Of a stretch of 49,451 bases of DNA, positions 1 to 9,355 are shown piece after piece. The stretch is from NCBI GenBank assembly GCA_949288585.1, contig CASEKR010000013.1, positions 1-49,451 of the forward strand, written 5' to 3'. Positions within the stretch are counted from its first letter, which is position 1. Every line of letters begins with the position of its first letter. Both the position numbers and the translations under genes were made by a program. Below the pieces are notes generated by a model. The model made no database searches and had not been told where the DNA came from. It saw only the letters and a program-made list of their open reading frames with translations. The stretch comes from an uncultured Bacteroides sp. GTDB taxonomy: Bacteria > Bacteroidota > Bacteroidia > Bacteroidales > Bacteroidaceae.

Positions 1-127
1 ATAAATCATTTTCAAATCAAAAAATCAAAGAACGAATGTAATTGATTAAATATTAATAGTTTAATAATAGCAGATTGATTTTTATCGCACCACTAATATT
101 CAATCATTTAAAATCAAAAAGAATCGT

Positions 128-1420
128 ATGAAGAAAAGTTTTTTATCAAGCCGCATTATGTGGGCTGTGTTGACTTTGTTCACAGGCATGGTGGTGTCTT
201 GTAGTGATGACGAGGGTGGTGAAGGCTCTGTGCCTACATCTTTGCAAGCGCCTGAAATTGTACAAAGCGAGGAGACGCTGAACAGTCCCATTACGTTGGC
301 TTTCTCTTGGATGGCTGTGGATGATGCTGTGGAATACAGTTATCGGTTGACGAAAAGCGATGACCAGCAGTTGATTGCCGAGGGAACTACCGGCGAACTG
401 AGCGTGGAGATTGTATATTCAAACAAAGTGGACTTGTTGTATGACACTCAGTACACTTTTACCGTGCAAGCTGTTGCGGGCAATGTACAGTCGGAAGTGT
501 CTACCGCTACTGTCACGACCAGCGAGCCGGCCATAGTCTTGACCTTGGAAAACCTGACCTACCGCTCGGCGTTGATGAAATGCCAGCCCAGCAATAATGA
601 CATGTTATATCAGTTTGCCCAAATCCCTATCGAGAAATATACTGCTTATGACAGCGACCAGGCATTCATCGAAGGGTACGATTACGGTTATTACAAGGCC
701 TATGCACAGTCTATTTCCGGCTTCGAATGGTATCAGGTGATGGAAGCCCTCTCGAAAAAAGGCTCGCAGGAGTATGAAACACATATCTTGAGTCCGGAAA
801 CCGATTATTTGTTTTATGCCTATGGCGTGGAGTTTGACCATTACAGTGTCGTAGACCCCGTACACGTCATTACTCCGTTGATTAAGGTACCTTTCACCAC
901 TCCGGCGTGGGAAGCTACGAGCGATTGCACTTTTGAGGTGGAAATCTTGGACCAGGAAGTGATAGAAGCAGACGGGGAAACCGTAACAACAACCGTGGTC
1001 AGCCCTACGGTAAAGGTTACGCCTTCGGATGAAAACGTGCGTTATTATGTAGCTATCTTGGAGCAGTCCAGACTGGCCGATTATGGGAATGACGTCCTCA
1101 ACTTGGCTTTCAACATGATCCTTGCCGATGAGCAGGACAATGGCGGAAGCTCTGATTGGAGCAAATCCGAACTCTTGAAGAGCGGCACACAGACTATGAC
1201 CGGTTTGGAATTGAAATATGCCGTATTGCCTGGAGAGGCCAGTATGGTGCTCGTGTTTGGCTTGAGCGATGACGGGCTGATTACTACCGAAATTGAACGT
1301 GTGGATTTCCAGGCTATCACGCAGAATACGACGGGAACCGTGGAGCGGAAGGTATGCCAATTGCGTACGCTGCAAGCTCCGAAGTCTACGCCGGAAAACA
1401 ACGTGGACAGAGTATGGTAA
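128..1420 (+). CDS. Surface lipoprotein with fibronectin-III-like segment
   Basis: The protein has 430 residues. It begins with a lipoprotein signal peptide whose lipobox is VVSC, followed by an acidic SDDEGG stretch typical of Bacteroidetes surface-exposed lipoproteins. Residues ~40-130 read like a fibronectin type III fold: a segment ending in YTFTVQAVAGN, then a Thr-rich strand. The rest is beta-rich and I do not recognise a catalytic motif. The next gene starts 57 bases downstream on the same strand, so it is probably the first visible gene of an operon with the M64-like and BACON genes. The 127 bases upstream are AT-rich. A role in binding or degrading host or dietary polymers is inference from the neighbours only. 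Confidence 0.8.
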   Translation: MKKSFLSSRIMWAVLTLFTGMVVSCSDDEGGEGSVPTSLQAPEIVQSEETLNSPITLAFSWMAVDDAVEYSYRLTKSDDQQLIAEGTTGELSVEIVYSNKVDLLYDTQYTFTVQAVAGNVQSEVSTATVTTSEPAIVLTLENLTYRSALMKCQPSNNDMLYQFAQIPIEKYTAYDSDQAFIEGYDYGYYKAYAQSISGFEWYQVMEALSKKGSQEYETHILSPETDYLFYAYGVEFDHYSVVDPVHVITPLIKVPFTTPAWEATSDCTFEVEILDQEVIEADGETVTTTVVSPTVKVTPSDENVRYYVAILEQSRLADYGNDVLNLAFNMILADEQDNGGSSDWSKSELLKSGTQTMTGLELKYAVLPGEASMVLVFGLSDDGLITTEIERVDFQAITQNTTGTVERKVCQLRTLQAPKSTPENNVDRVW

Positions 1421-1476
1421 TTTTTTTGTAGAATATAAACGTTTACGGACTATAAACCAGAGAACCGGATACATTT

Positions 1477-3236
1477 ATGAAACTTCGATTTTTATATTTA
1501 CTGTTGGGGTGGGCTGCCATAGCTATGTCTTGTTCGGACGACAACGATGGCGGCACGTCGGGAAATACGGGCATTACCGTGTCTACCCCGGAAAGCGATT
1601 TGGTGCTGGAGGCGGATAAAAATTCGCAAATCTCTGTGGAGTTTTACAGCGAAGGGAACTGGATTGCCAAGGTGGATGCCGATTGGCTGACCGTTTCGCC
1701 CATGACGGGGAAAGGCGGTGAAAACTCCGTCGTTTCTGTCATTGCCAAAGAGAAAAACCTGACGGGCGACGAGCGTTTGGCCACATTGACGTTGACTGGC
1801 AGCGGAGACCCGTTGGCACTTGCTATTAAGCAGAAGGCTACTGATGTGCTGGAGGTTGAGGAAACGTTGTATAAGGTGCCTGCCGCAGGCGGTGAAGTGA
1901 CGATTAAGTTCAGCACCAGTTTCGTGGACAAAGAAGCTCACTTGTGGACTTACACCAGCAATGTTTCCGATTGGATAGAACCAGTGAAAGATGCTGACAT
2001 GAATACGAAGGCGTTGATTCATGACTCGTTTGTCATCAACGTGCTCCCCAACGATACCCGCGAAGAGCGCACGGCCCAATTCCAGATATACATTGCCGAC
2101 CAGGAAGAATCGGACGTGGACGCCGTAGACATGGCTTCGCCTTACATCACCATCCAGCAGGCCGGACAAGAAGTAGGCACGTCTACCGATTTGACCACCC
2201 ATGATAAGGAGGTGACACTGCTGCAAGCTCACCAGACGGGGGCAGGCGTACCCATTGTCCTGATGGGGGACGGGTTCATCGATACGGAAGTTGCCAGCGG
2301 CTTCTACGAGGAGGTGATGAAGCAAGCCATGGAGAATCTTTTTACGGAAGAGCCTCTGACGGGATTGCGCGAGTATTTCGACGTCTGGATGGTGAAAGCC
2401 GTTTCGTTGAACAATGCTTTCAACGATGATTATGTCACCAAGTTCGGCTGCACGTATGACAGTTCGGTAAGTACTGAGATTACGGGCGACAACGGATTGG
2501 TGGAAGAATATGCCAAGGCTGTGCCTGAATTGGCCAATGATGCCGCATTGTTCGATGAAGCCCTCTTGATTGTGATTCTGAATGCCGAGTCCTATGCCGG
2601 CACAACGAATGTCGGGCTTACGTCGGCAGCCGGCCCGGTTCTATTTCCGAGCGTGCCATAGCCTATTGCCCCACCGTGGATGGTGTGGAAGCCGAGAGGT
2701 TCCGCCAGGTGCTGGTGCATGAAGCCATGGGGCACGGGTTGGCCAAGCTGATAGACGAGTATTCGTATGAGCAGAATGGCGAAATTCCGGCTTATCTGGT
2801 AGACCAGTATCGCGAGAGACAAGCTATCGGTTGGTTTGTGAATGCCGATTTCACAGACGACCGTGAACAGGTGTTGTGGAGCCGCTTCCTGGCCGACCCG
2901 CGTTATCAAGGGATGGATGCCAACGGGCAAACGTTGTCGTTGTACCAAGGCGCCTGCTCGTATTGGACGGGGGCTTGGCGTTCGACAGACGACAGCATGA
3001 TGCGCCATAACCAGAATGGTTTCAATGCGCCTTCGCGCGAGGCTATCTACAAGCGTGTGATGAGCACGGCCTACGGAAGCGGGTGGACTTATGACTACGA
3101 TGAGTTTACGGCTTTCGACCAAGCTCACTTGCCGCAGCCGTCAACTGCCACTACCAAGGCTGCCGCACGGGCGGAGTGGAAGCCGTTGCCTGCGCCGCGC
3201 ATTGTGGACAACTCCTTGCGTTTGTCCCGTAGATAG
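1477..3236 (+). pseudogene. BACON-domain M64 family metallopeptidase lipoprotein, frameshifted
   Basis: One gene is split over two frames. Frame 1 (1477-2661) encodes a lipoprotein signal (lipobox AMSC), two BACON-like beta-sandwich segments (about residues 30-115 and 120-225) and the start of an M64 (IgA-peptidase-type) domain. The reading then continues in the next frame, where 2676-3236 carries HEAMGHGLAKL (2718-2750), the HExxHxxxxL zinc motif expected of M64 enzymes. Protein similarity passes from one frame to the other at about 2625-2645; one missing base there explains it. As written, the translated product stops at 2661 and lacks the active site. It is 46 bases upstream of another frameshifted BACON gene. 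A sequencing error is possible. Family assignment is confident; the exact substrate is unknown. Confidence 0.8.
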
Positions 3237-3282
3237 GCAGTATGCAATTCAAATTACTAATAACTTTTTAACTGATTAAACA

Positions 3283-4046
3283 ATGAACAAATTTGTATTC
3301 TTGGCCGCAATGGCTATTTCTGCCACGATGTTCGTGGCTTGTGATGACGATGATGAACAGGCAGTTCCGCCTACGCTGAGCATTAACTTGGAAGAAGGCG
3401 TGCTCAACGTAGGGGCTGACGGAGGAGTTTCTACGGTTCCTTGCACCGTCGGAAATCCGGTTGCAGAAGGTGTGCTTTCGGCAACGACAGAGGCTGACTG
3501 GATTACCCTTACCTGCAATGGAAACACGGAAATCTCTGTTGATGTCACTGCCAACCCGTCGCCTGAAGCCCGCGAGGCTGTCGTGGCTGTCAGCTACACC
3601 TATGGGGAAGCCAAGGTAGATGCCGAATTTACCGTGGCGCAAGAAGGTGCTGAGATAACGGCAGACTATGTATTTACCAATCCTTATGTGGCCGGTAAGG
3701 TTGCCAGCATGATGGGAATGTCTTACTTTGCACTCTATGTATCAGAAAAAGAGATTCCGATGACTTTAGCCTGCCTACCAGTCCGGATTATGTCTATTAC
3801 TCCATTGGCATATTTGATATGGAAGATGGAAAACCCAAAGCTGGTACATATAGCTTGGGGATGGGTTCTGGTTGTTTCAATGCTGCTTCTTACGGTACGG
3901 AGGAAGCTCCTTATTACAATGCAATGACCGAAGGCACTCTTACCATCAGCTACGAAGGAGAGCAGATGACACTGACGGCTACCATGACCGATGGCTACGA
4001 AAAGGCCCATTACATCAGTTATACGGGTACACCGAGATTTGAATAA
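3283..4046 (+). pseudogene. BACON-domain lipoprotein, frameshifted at an A5 run
   Basis: The N-terminal part (frame of 3283-3927) has a lipoprotein signal with lipobox FVAC, an acidic CDDDDEQ start and a BACON-like domain at residues ~30-130 (motif ADWITL). From 3746-3750 (AAAAA) onward the sensible protein continues in another frame. Adding one A gives a coherent join, SEK then RDSDDFSLPTSPDYVYYSIG, leading into the ORF that ends at 4046. As written, frame 1 ends in an unrelated hydrophobic tail at 3927. The gene is followed by a strong terminator at 4081. It probably was a surface-exposed glycan- or mucin-binding accessory protein of the upstream peptidase operon; that role is inference from the BACON family. 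Confidence 0.75.
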
Positions 4047-4080
4047 TCCTGTCGGCAGATAACAGGCCGCTTTCGTAAAG

Positions 4081-4146
4081 CGTGGATTGCGCTGATTCCC
4101 ATGGATAAGGTGGGATGACAGGCGTAATCCACGTTTTTGTTTTTTC
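4081..4146 (+). terminator. Rho-independent terminator after the BACON lipoprotein gene
   Basis: The 8-bp outer stem CGTGGATT (4081-4088) pairs with AATCCACG (4126-4133). An inner stem ATTCCCA/TGGGAT also forms, and a T-rich tail follows (4134-4146). Confidence 0.85.
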
Positions 4147-4230
4147 TCTGTCGTTGCTCGTCTCCTTTCGGATTGTAATAGAAGGGTGTATCTTGCGGGC
4201 AAAATATTTCCTGCTTAAGGCTTTTCTGTT

Positions 4231-4296
4231 GAGTGCGGACGGTGCGTGCCCCGAGTGCGGACGGTGTAAGTCCCGAGTGCGGACGGGACAATTCGG
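4231..4296. repeat. Three-unit 22-bp tandem array, TGCGGACGG family
   Basis: GAGTGCGGACGG starts at 4231, 4253 and 4275, an exact 22-bp period; the linkers between cores differ. It lies in the 368-base gap between two convergent transcription units, after the terminator at 4081. The same core, on the other strand, builds the array at 36691-36780. It is not coding: the ORFs through it are shadows. Confidence 0.8.
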
Positions 4297-4340
4297 CTCC
4301 GCACTGCTGTTGGATAAGCTTGGAATGCCCGGAAACAGAG

Positions 4341-4383
4341 GGGGCGTACCCGAACTTCTTCGGATACGCCCCTTGTCTTTTTA
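4341..4383. terminator. Hairpin terminator between convergent units
   Basis: GGGGCGTA (4341-4348) pairs with TACGCCCC (4365-4372), extended inward by CCGAA/TTCGG. A T-rich tail lies on the + side (4373-4383). It is placed just beyond the stop codon of the - strand decarboxylase beta-subunit gene, so it may act in both directions. Confidence 0.6.
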
Positions 4384-4414
4384 CAATAATATAATAGCCT
4401 GTCTCGCCGATGGC

Positions 4415-5584
4415 TTAGATAAGGAAGCCCAGCAGGATACCGGCAGCGATGGCCGAACCGATGACGCCGGCCACGTTCGGACCCATGGCGTGCATCAGCA
4501 GGTAGTTGGTCGGGTCGTATTCCAAGCCGACAATCTGCGAGATGCGGGCCGAGTCGGGCACAGCCGATACGCCGGCATTGCCGATGAGCGGATTGATTTT
4601 GTTGTCTTTCTTCAGGAAGAGATTGAATATCTTCACGAACAACACGCCCGAAGCCGTGGCAATGAAGAACGAGATGGCACCGAGAACGAAAATCCAGATG
4701 GAGTCCGTGGTCAGGAACTCCGAAGCCTGGGTGGAGGCACCCACCGTCAGGCCCAGCAGGATGGTGATGGTGTCAATCAGCGGGCCGCTGGCCGTATTGG
4801 CAAGACGACGGGTCACGCCACTCTCCTTCAACAGGTTGCCGAAGAACAACATACCCAGCAACGGCAGGCCGGAGGGCACGAGGAAGCACGTCAGCAACAG
4901 GCCTACGATGGGGAAGATGACCTTTTCCGTGTGCGACACCACGCGGGGCGGCTTCATACGGATGAGGCGTTCTTTCTTCGTGGTGAGCAGGCGCATCACG
5001 GGCGGCTGGATGACCGGTACCAAGGCCATGTACGAATAGGCCGACACGGCAATGGCGCCCATCAGGTTCGGAGCCAGTTTGGACGAAAGGAAGATGGCTG
5101 TGGGGCCGTCTGCACCGCCGATGATGCCGATGGCACCGGCCTGCATGGGGTCGAAACCGATGGCCAGGGCAATCATGTAGGCACCGAAGATGCCGAACTG
5201 GGCAGCTGCGCCGATAAGCATCAGCTTAGGATTGGATATCAGTGCCGAGAAGTCCGTCATCGCCCCGATTCCCAGGAAGATGAGCGGCGGGTACCAGCCG
5301 GACGTGACGCCTTGATACAGGATGTTGAGCACAGACCCTTGCTCGTAGATGCCGACCTGTAGGCCAGCCTCCATGTTGAAGGGAATATTGCCGACCAATA
5401 TGCCGAAGCCGATGGGGATGAGCAGCATGGGTTCAAACTCCTTGGCTATGGCCAAGTAGATGAAGAACAGGCCCACCAGCAGCATGATGACATGGCCTAC
5501 GGTGGCATTGGCAAAGCCCGTGTAGGTCCAGAAGTCGGCCAGGTTTTGGCTTAAGAAACTGATAAATTCTCCCATATTATTCAA
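4415..5584 (-). CDS. mmdB: Sodium-pumping decarboxylase beta subunit
   Basis: The protein has 389 residues and is almost entirely hydrophobic, with many membrane segments. It carries OadB/MmdB/GcdB family signatures: PLIFLGIGAMTDF near residue 100, GGADGPTAIF in the middle and NPLIGNAGVSAVPDSAR near the end. In the family this subunit decarboxylates carboxybiotin and couples it to sodium export across the inner membrane. It is the last gene of the operon and overlaps the biotin carrier gene by 8 bases. The adjacent methylmalonyl-CoA epimerase supports methylmalonyl-CoA decarboxylase rather than oxaloacetate decarboxylase; the decarboxylation itself would feed propionyl-CoA formation from succinate. 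Confidence 0.92.
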   Translation of the reverse strand: MNNMGEFISFLSQNLADFWTYTGFANATVGHVIMLLVGLFFIYLAIAKEFEPMLLIPIGFGILVGNIPFNMEAGLQVGIYEQGSVLNILYQGVTSGWYPPLIFLGIGAMTDFSALISNPKLMLIGAAAQFGIFGAYMIALAIGFDPMQAGAIGIIGGADGPTAIFLSSKLAPNLMGAIAVSAYSYMALVPVIQPPVMRLLTTKKERLIRMKPPRVVSHTEKVIFPIVGLLLTCFLVPSGLPLLGMLFFGNLLKESGVTRRLANTASGPLIDTITILLGLTVGASTQASEFLTTDSIWIFVLGAISFFIATASGVLFVKIFNLFLKKDNKINPLIGNAGVSAVPDSARISQIVGLEYDPTNYLLMHAMGPNVAGVIGSAIAAGILLGFLI

Positions 5585-6014
5585 TGATTACGAGGTCAGT
5601 ACCTTCAAGCACGGAGTCTCCCTGCTTGACATTGATGGCGGTAATCTTGCCGTCCTTGTCGGCGTTGATGCTGTTTTCCATCTTCATGGCTTCCAGGATG
5701 ACGACGGTCTGTCCTTTCTTCACCGTGTCGCCCACGTTCACCTTGATTTCCAGGATAACGCCCGGCAGCGGCGACTTGACGCCCGACTTGCTGGGGGCGG
5801 CGGCCGGTTTGGTCACCTGGGTAGTCTGGGCGGCCGGGGTGGTGGCTGCCTGGCGCACTACCGGCTTCACCACTACGGGTTTCGGTTTCGGGGCTTTCTC
5901 CATTTCCACTTTGTAGTGGGTGCCGTTCACTTCTACGTCGGCGATGTTGTCCTCAATGTTTCCGACGGTTACCTTGTAGAGGTTGCCGTTGATTTTGTAT
6001 TTATATTCTTTCAT
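5577..6014 (-). CDS. mmdC: Biotin carboxyl carrier subunit of methylmalonyl-CoA decarboxylase
   Basis: This 145-residue biotin carrier has a C-terminal biotinyl/lipoyl domain with the biotinylation motif EAMKMEN; the modified lysine is predicted at residue 111. A Pro/Ala/Lys-rich flexible linker (~40-80) joins it to an N-terminal segment beginning MKEYKYKING. I chose this ATG (6014) over an upstream GTG/ATG extension because family members begin here and the extra residues have no similarity. The biotin arm carries CO2 from the carboxyltransferase active site to the membrane beta subunit. It lies between the gamma-subunit gene and mmdB, with which it overlaps by 8 bases. Confidence 0.92.
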   Translation of the reverse strand: MKEYKYKINGNLYKVTVGNIEDNIADVEVNGTHYKVEMEKAPKPKPVVVKPVVRQAATTPAAQTTQVTKPAAAPSKSGVKSPLPGVILEIKVNVGDTVKKGQTVVILEAMKMENSINADKDGKITAINVKQGDSVLEGTDLVIIE

Positions 6015-6073
6015 TTTCTTTCTATTATTAATAATAAGTGGTTTGTATTTCCTTGTCAACTCGTTCCTCGTCC

Positions 6074-7003
6074 CTACTTCTTATGCGGCATCTCGCGTAG
6101 GGTGTAGATTTTCGAACTCCACGGCGAGTAGCTCCTCTTGACGCGGGTGATGGTGAGTACCGTTTCTTCCACATCATGCACGTCGCTCTGCATCTCGTGC
6201 AAAGCCATCGAAATGGCGGCATAGACCTCGCCCGGGGCGTGGCCCAGCATTTTCTCCTTGGCTTCTTCGCGGTCGGTGATGCCTTTGGCCTTCATGGCGC
6301 GGGTCGTGCGCAGGCGCACGGATGCCTTGCCGATGAACTTGAACGAGATGTAGAGTAGGATAAGGCCGATGAACACCACCAGCATGGCCGTGACGGACAT
6401 GCCGATGCCGATGCTGTCATGCAGTTCGAATTTTTCCATCTTCACGTTCTTGTCCAGCGTCTTGTTGTTGGTGCTGGGCGTTACGTATTTTTCCGGTGAT
6501 TCATCTTTCACTTCCCATTCGGCAGCCGCATCGTCCACGCGGGCATACGACTGGTCGGCAGCCAGCAGTCCGGCCGGGATGGTAACCTGGTCCAGCAGTT
6601 TGCGTCCTGAGTCATAGAGGCCTATCCAGTTTTCCTTGTCCGCTTCCAGCAGGAAGTTGGTGTGGAACGTGCCCCGGTTGGGCTTATCGTCGGCCCAGAA
6701 CAAGGCGTGTTGGCGCGGGGGAATCTGCGTCTGCACGTCGCCTTTGGGGATGAAATATACGGCTGTGTCGCCTGCCTGGCTACTGTGTTTCAGGTAGCAG
6801 CCTGCCAGATTGGCCGAGCCGTATGATTTGTTGAATATTTCAATCCATGCGCTGTGCACGCCGTAGTCGTCTTGGAAGTTGGACTTGTTGTCTACCAGCA
6901 CTTCGTTCAGCAGCAGTTTGCTCTCCGCGTCTTGGGTGCAGGAGGAACTGATGCCCAGTGTCAGCAGCAGTGAAAAGAATATTCCTATATTAATTTTTCT
7001 CAT
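6074..7003 (-). CDS. OadG-type gamma subunit with N-terminal lamin-tail-like domain
   Basis: The predicted start is MRKINIGIFF (7003), giving 309 residues; the 15-residue upstream extension is not needed. A lipoprotein-like signal (SSSC) is followed by a domain of about 150 residues with LLLNEVLVDN, WIEIFNKS and LAGCYLK, which resembles lamin-tail (LTD) domains. A Lys-rich linker leads to one membrane helix (MLVVFIGLILLYISFKFIG) and a cytoplasmic tail with the OadG pattern. Ordinary OadG subunits are about 80-100 residues, so most of this protein lies outside the inner membrane as an added domain. Its position between mmdA and mmdC fits the scaffold subunit that holds the complex together. 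The LTD call is by pattern, not by a search. Confidence 0.82.
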   Translation of the reverse strand: MRKINIGIFFSLLLTLGISSSCTQDAESKLLLNEVLVDNKSNFQDDYGVHSAWIEIFNKSYGSANLAGCYLKHSSQAGDTAVYFIPKGDVQTQIPPRQHALFWADDKPNRGTFHTNFLLEADKENWIGLYDSGRKLLDQVTIPAGLLAADQSYARVDDAAAEWEVKDESPEKYVTPSTNNKTLDKNVKMEKFELHDSIGIGMSVTAMLVVFIGLILLYISFKFIGKASVRLRTTRAMKAKGITDREEAKEKMLGHAPGEVYAAISMALHEMQSDVHDVEETVLTITRVKRSYSPWSSKIYTLREMPHKK

Positions 7004-7028
7004 TGTGATTCGTCGTTTTTTTAGTTGA

Positions 7029-8582
7029 TTACAGAGGAATATTGCCATGCTTCTTGGCCGGGTTCGTCAGTTTCTTGGTCTGCAATTGTTGCAGGGCGCG
7101 GATGATGCGGAAGCGCGTGTTGCGCGGTTCAATCACGTCGTCGATGTAGCCATACTTGGCCGCATTGTACGGGTTGGCGAACAGCTTGGTGTATTCGGCT
7201 TCCTTCTCTGCCAGGAACTGGGCGGGATTCTCGTGTTCCTTGGCTTCGCGGGCGTAGAGCACCTCCACAGCGCCGGCACCGCCCATCACGGCAATCTCGG
7301 CCGTAGGCCATGCGTAGTTCATGTCGCCGCGCAGTTGCTTACAGCTCATCACGATGTGCGAGCCGCCGTAGGACTTGCGGAGCGTCACCGTCACTTTGGG
7401 AACCGTTGCCTCGCCGTAAGCATACAACAACTTCGCACCGTGCAGGATAACGCCGTTGTATTCCTGTCCCGTGCCGGGGAGGAAGCCCGGCACGTCTACC
7501 AGCGAAACGATGGGGATGTTGAAAGCGTCGCAGAAGCGGACAAACCTTGCCCCCTTGCGCGAAGCGTTGCTGTCCAATACGCCGGCCAGATATTTGGGCT
7601 GGTTGGCCACGATGCCCACGCTTTGTCCGTTGAAGCGGGCGAAGCCGATGATGATATTCTTGGCATAGTCTTTCTGCACTTCCAGGAACTCGCCGTTGTC
7701 GATGATGGCGCCGATGATTTCATACATGTCATACGGCTTGTTGGGATTGTCGGGGATGATTTCGTTCAGCGAGTCTTCCAGACGGTCGATGGGGTCTGTG
7801 CAGTCGATGTAGGGAGGTTCTTCGAGGTTATTTTGGGGAATGTAGCTCAGGAGCTTGCGGATGAGTTGGAGACCTTCTTCTTCGGTGGCAGCCGTGAAGT
7901 GGGTTACGCCTGATTTGCTGGAGTGCACGCTGGCTCCTCCGAGGTTCTCTTGCGTCACATCTTCGCCGGTCACGGTCTTCACCACCTTCGGACCGGTCAG
8001 GAACATGTAGGAAGTGCCTTCCATCATCAGCGTAAAGTCCGTCAGGGCCGGGGAATATACGGCGCCGCCCGCGCAGGGGCCGAAGATGCCGGAAATCTGC
8101 GGGATGACGCCCGAAGCCAGGATGTTGCGCTGGAAGATTTCCGCATAGCCGGCCAGGGCGTTGATGCCTTCCTGGATGCGGGCGCCGCCCGAGTCGTTCA
8201 GGCCGATGACCGGGGCGCCCATCTTCATGGCCTTGTCCATGATGTGGCAGATTTTCAGTGACATGGTTTCGGACAGGGAGCCTGCCGATACCGTGAAGTC
8301 TTGTGCGAAGATGTAGACCAGTCGGCCGTCGATGGTGCCACAGCCCGTTACCACGCCGTCGCCGGGATAATGCTTCTTATCCATGCCGAAGTTGGTGCAG
8401 CGGTGTTCCACGAACATGTCCATTTCTTCGAAACTGCCTTCGTCCAGCAGCATGGCTATGCGTTCGCGGGCCGTGTATTTCCCTTTATCGTGTTGTTTGG
8501 CAATTGCTTTTTCGCCACCGCCCAAGCGTGCTGCCGCGCGGCGGTCAATGAGTTCTTTGATTTTTTCCAGTTGGTTACTCAT
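7029..8582 (-). CDS. mmdA: Methylmalonyl-CoA decarboxylase alpha / acyl-CoA carboxyltransferase
   Basis: The protein has 517 residues, the usual length for biotin-dependent acyl-CoA carboxyltransferase subunits (MmdA/PccB type). Visible motifs include [21 protein letters not shown] and [19 protein letters not shown] and [14 protein letters not shown] in the C-terminal half; these are the acyl-CoA and carboxybiotin sites of the crotonase-fold halves. It transfers the carboxyl group of methylmalonyl-CoA to the carrier biotin in the cytoplasm. It sits between the epimerase gene and the gamma-subunit gene. By sequence alone it could equally be a propionyl-CoA carboxylase beta subunit; the neighbouring sodium-pump beta subunit argues for the decarboxylase. 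Confidence 0.93.
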   Translation of the reverse strand: MSNQLEKIKELIDRRAAARLGGGEKAIAKQHDKGKYTARERIAMLLDEGSFEEMDMFVEHRCTNFGMDKKHYPGDGVVTGCGTIDGRLVYIFAQDFTVSAGSLSETMSLKICHIMDKAMKMGAPVIGLNDSGGARIQEGINALAGYAEIFQRNILASGVIPQISGIFGPCAGGAVYSPALTDFTLMMEGTSYMFLTGPKVVKTVTGEDVTQENLGGASVHSSKSGVTHFTAATEEEGLQLIRKLLSYIPQNNLEEPPYIDCTDPIDRLEDSLNEIIPDNPNKPYDMYEIIGAIIDNGEFLEVQKDYAKNIIIGFARFNGQSVGIVANQPKYLAGVLDSNASRKGARFVRFCDAFNIPIVSLVDVPGFLPGTGQEYNGVILHGAKLLYAYGEATVPKVTVTLRKSYGGSHIVMSCKQLRGDMNYAWPTAEIAVMGGAGAVEVLYAREAKEHENPAQFLAEKEAEYTKLFANPYNAAKYGYIDDVIEPRNTRFRIIRALQQLQTKKLTNPAKKHGNIPL

Positions 8583-8649
8583 CTTTATTAGTTGTTTTTA
8601 TTGATTTACATCTGTTGTTGATAGTTTCGCTCTTGGCCGGGGAAGCCGT

Positions 8650-9066
8650 TCATTCGGGCTTTTCGCAGAGTTCGGTCAGCACGCCCAGTGTCGATTTGGG
8701 ATGCAGGAAGGCGATGTTCAGCCCTTCGGCGCCTTTGCGCGGGGCTTTGTCGATGAGGCGCATGCCTTTTTCCTCTGCGTATGCCAGGGCATTGGCCACG
8801 CCGTCCTCAATGGCGAAAGCCAGGTGGTGCATGCCGCCCTTGCCGCCGTTCTTTTCGATGAACTTGGCGATGGTGCTTTCCGGTGAAGTCGGCTCCAGCA
8901 ATTCAATTTTCACTTCGCCCACTTTCAGGAAGGCGGTCTTGACCTTTTGGTCTTCTACGGTCTCGATGTTGTAACATTTCAGTCCCAGTACGTTCTCGTA
9001 ATAGGGGAGGGCTTCTTCGATGCTCGTAACGGCAATGCCCAGGTGTTCGATGTGTGAAATCTTCAT
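8650..9066 (-). CDS. mce: Methylmalonyl-CoA epimerase
   Basis: The protein has 138 residues with a vicinal-oxygen-chelate (glyoxalase) fold. The N-terminus MKISHIEHLGIAV and the internal GMHHLAF provide metal-binding histidines, and the Glu near the C-terminus (LTELCE) completes the site. It interconverts the R and S forms of methylmalonyl-CoA, linking the B12-dependent mutase to the decarboxylase encoded immediately downstream (67 bases to mmdA). It is the first gene of the five-gene operon. A possible but imperfect -7 box lies upstream near 9160; I could not find a clear -33 partner. Confidence 0.94.
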   Translation of the reverse strand: MKISHIEHLGIAVTSIEEALPYYENVLGLKCYNIETVEDQKVKTAFLKVGEVKIELLEPTSPESTIAKFIEKNGGKGGMHHLAFAIEDGVANALAYAEEKGMRLIDKAPRKGAEGLNIAFLHPKSTLGVLTELCEKPE

Positions 9067-9286
9067 AATGGTAATATTAATTTGTTCTTTTTTCCTTGCC
9101 TGTCCTTGGGGAAGAGGACAAGGGTGTAAAGTCCTACAAAGAAAGGCATTTCTTGCAAAATACAGAAATAAATCGGCAATTAATTTATTGGGAGGTACTG
9201 ATAATGGAAAAATGCTTTTTCAGATGTACTTTGGAAATTGTTATTTTGCAAGGCGTTCGGCCGTCGAGAAATGGGTCTTCTATTGA

Positions 9287-9355
9287 TTAACTGATGACTT
9301 GCCGGGTGGTTAACTGACGACTTCCTTAATCGTTAACTGACGGGGCGGACAGTGA
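9287..9355. repeat. Three-unit 23-bp tandem array, TTAACTGACGACTT family
   Basis: TTAACTGA starts at 9287, 9310 and 9333, an exact 23-bp period. The sequence after it is GACGACTT or close in units 1 and 2 and diverges in unit 3. The array overlaps the 3' end of the - strand HTH gene: its stop codon (9326-9328) is in unit 2 and its last residues SVND are encoded by unit 3. Confidence 0.75.

Noticed and set aside
4115-5362. 415-residue + strand ORF
   Set aside because: It lies antisense to the clearly recognisable decarboxylase beta subunit; the translation is rich in Gly, Arg and His without any family signature.
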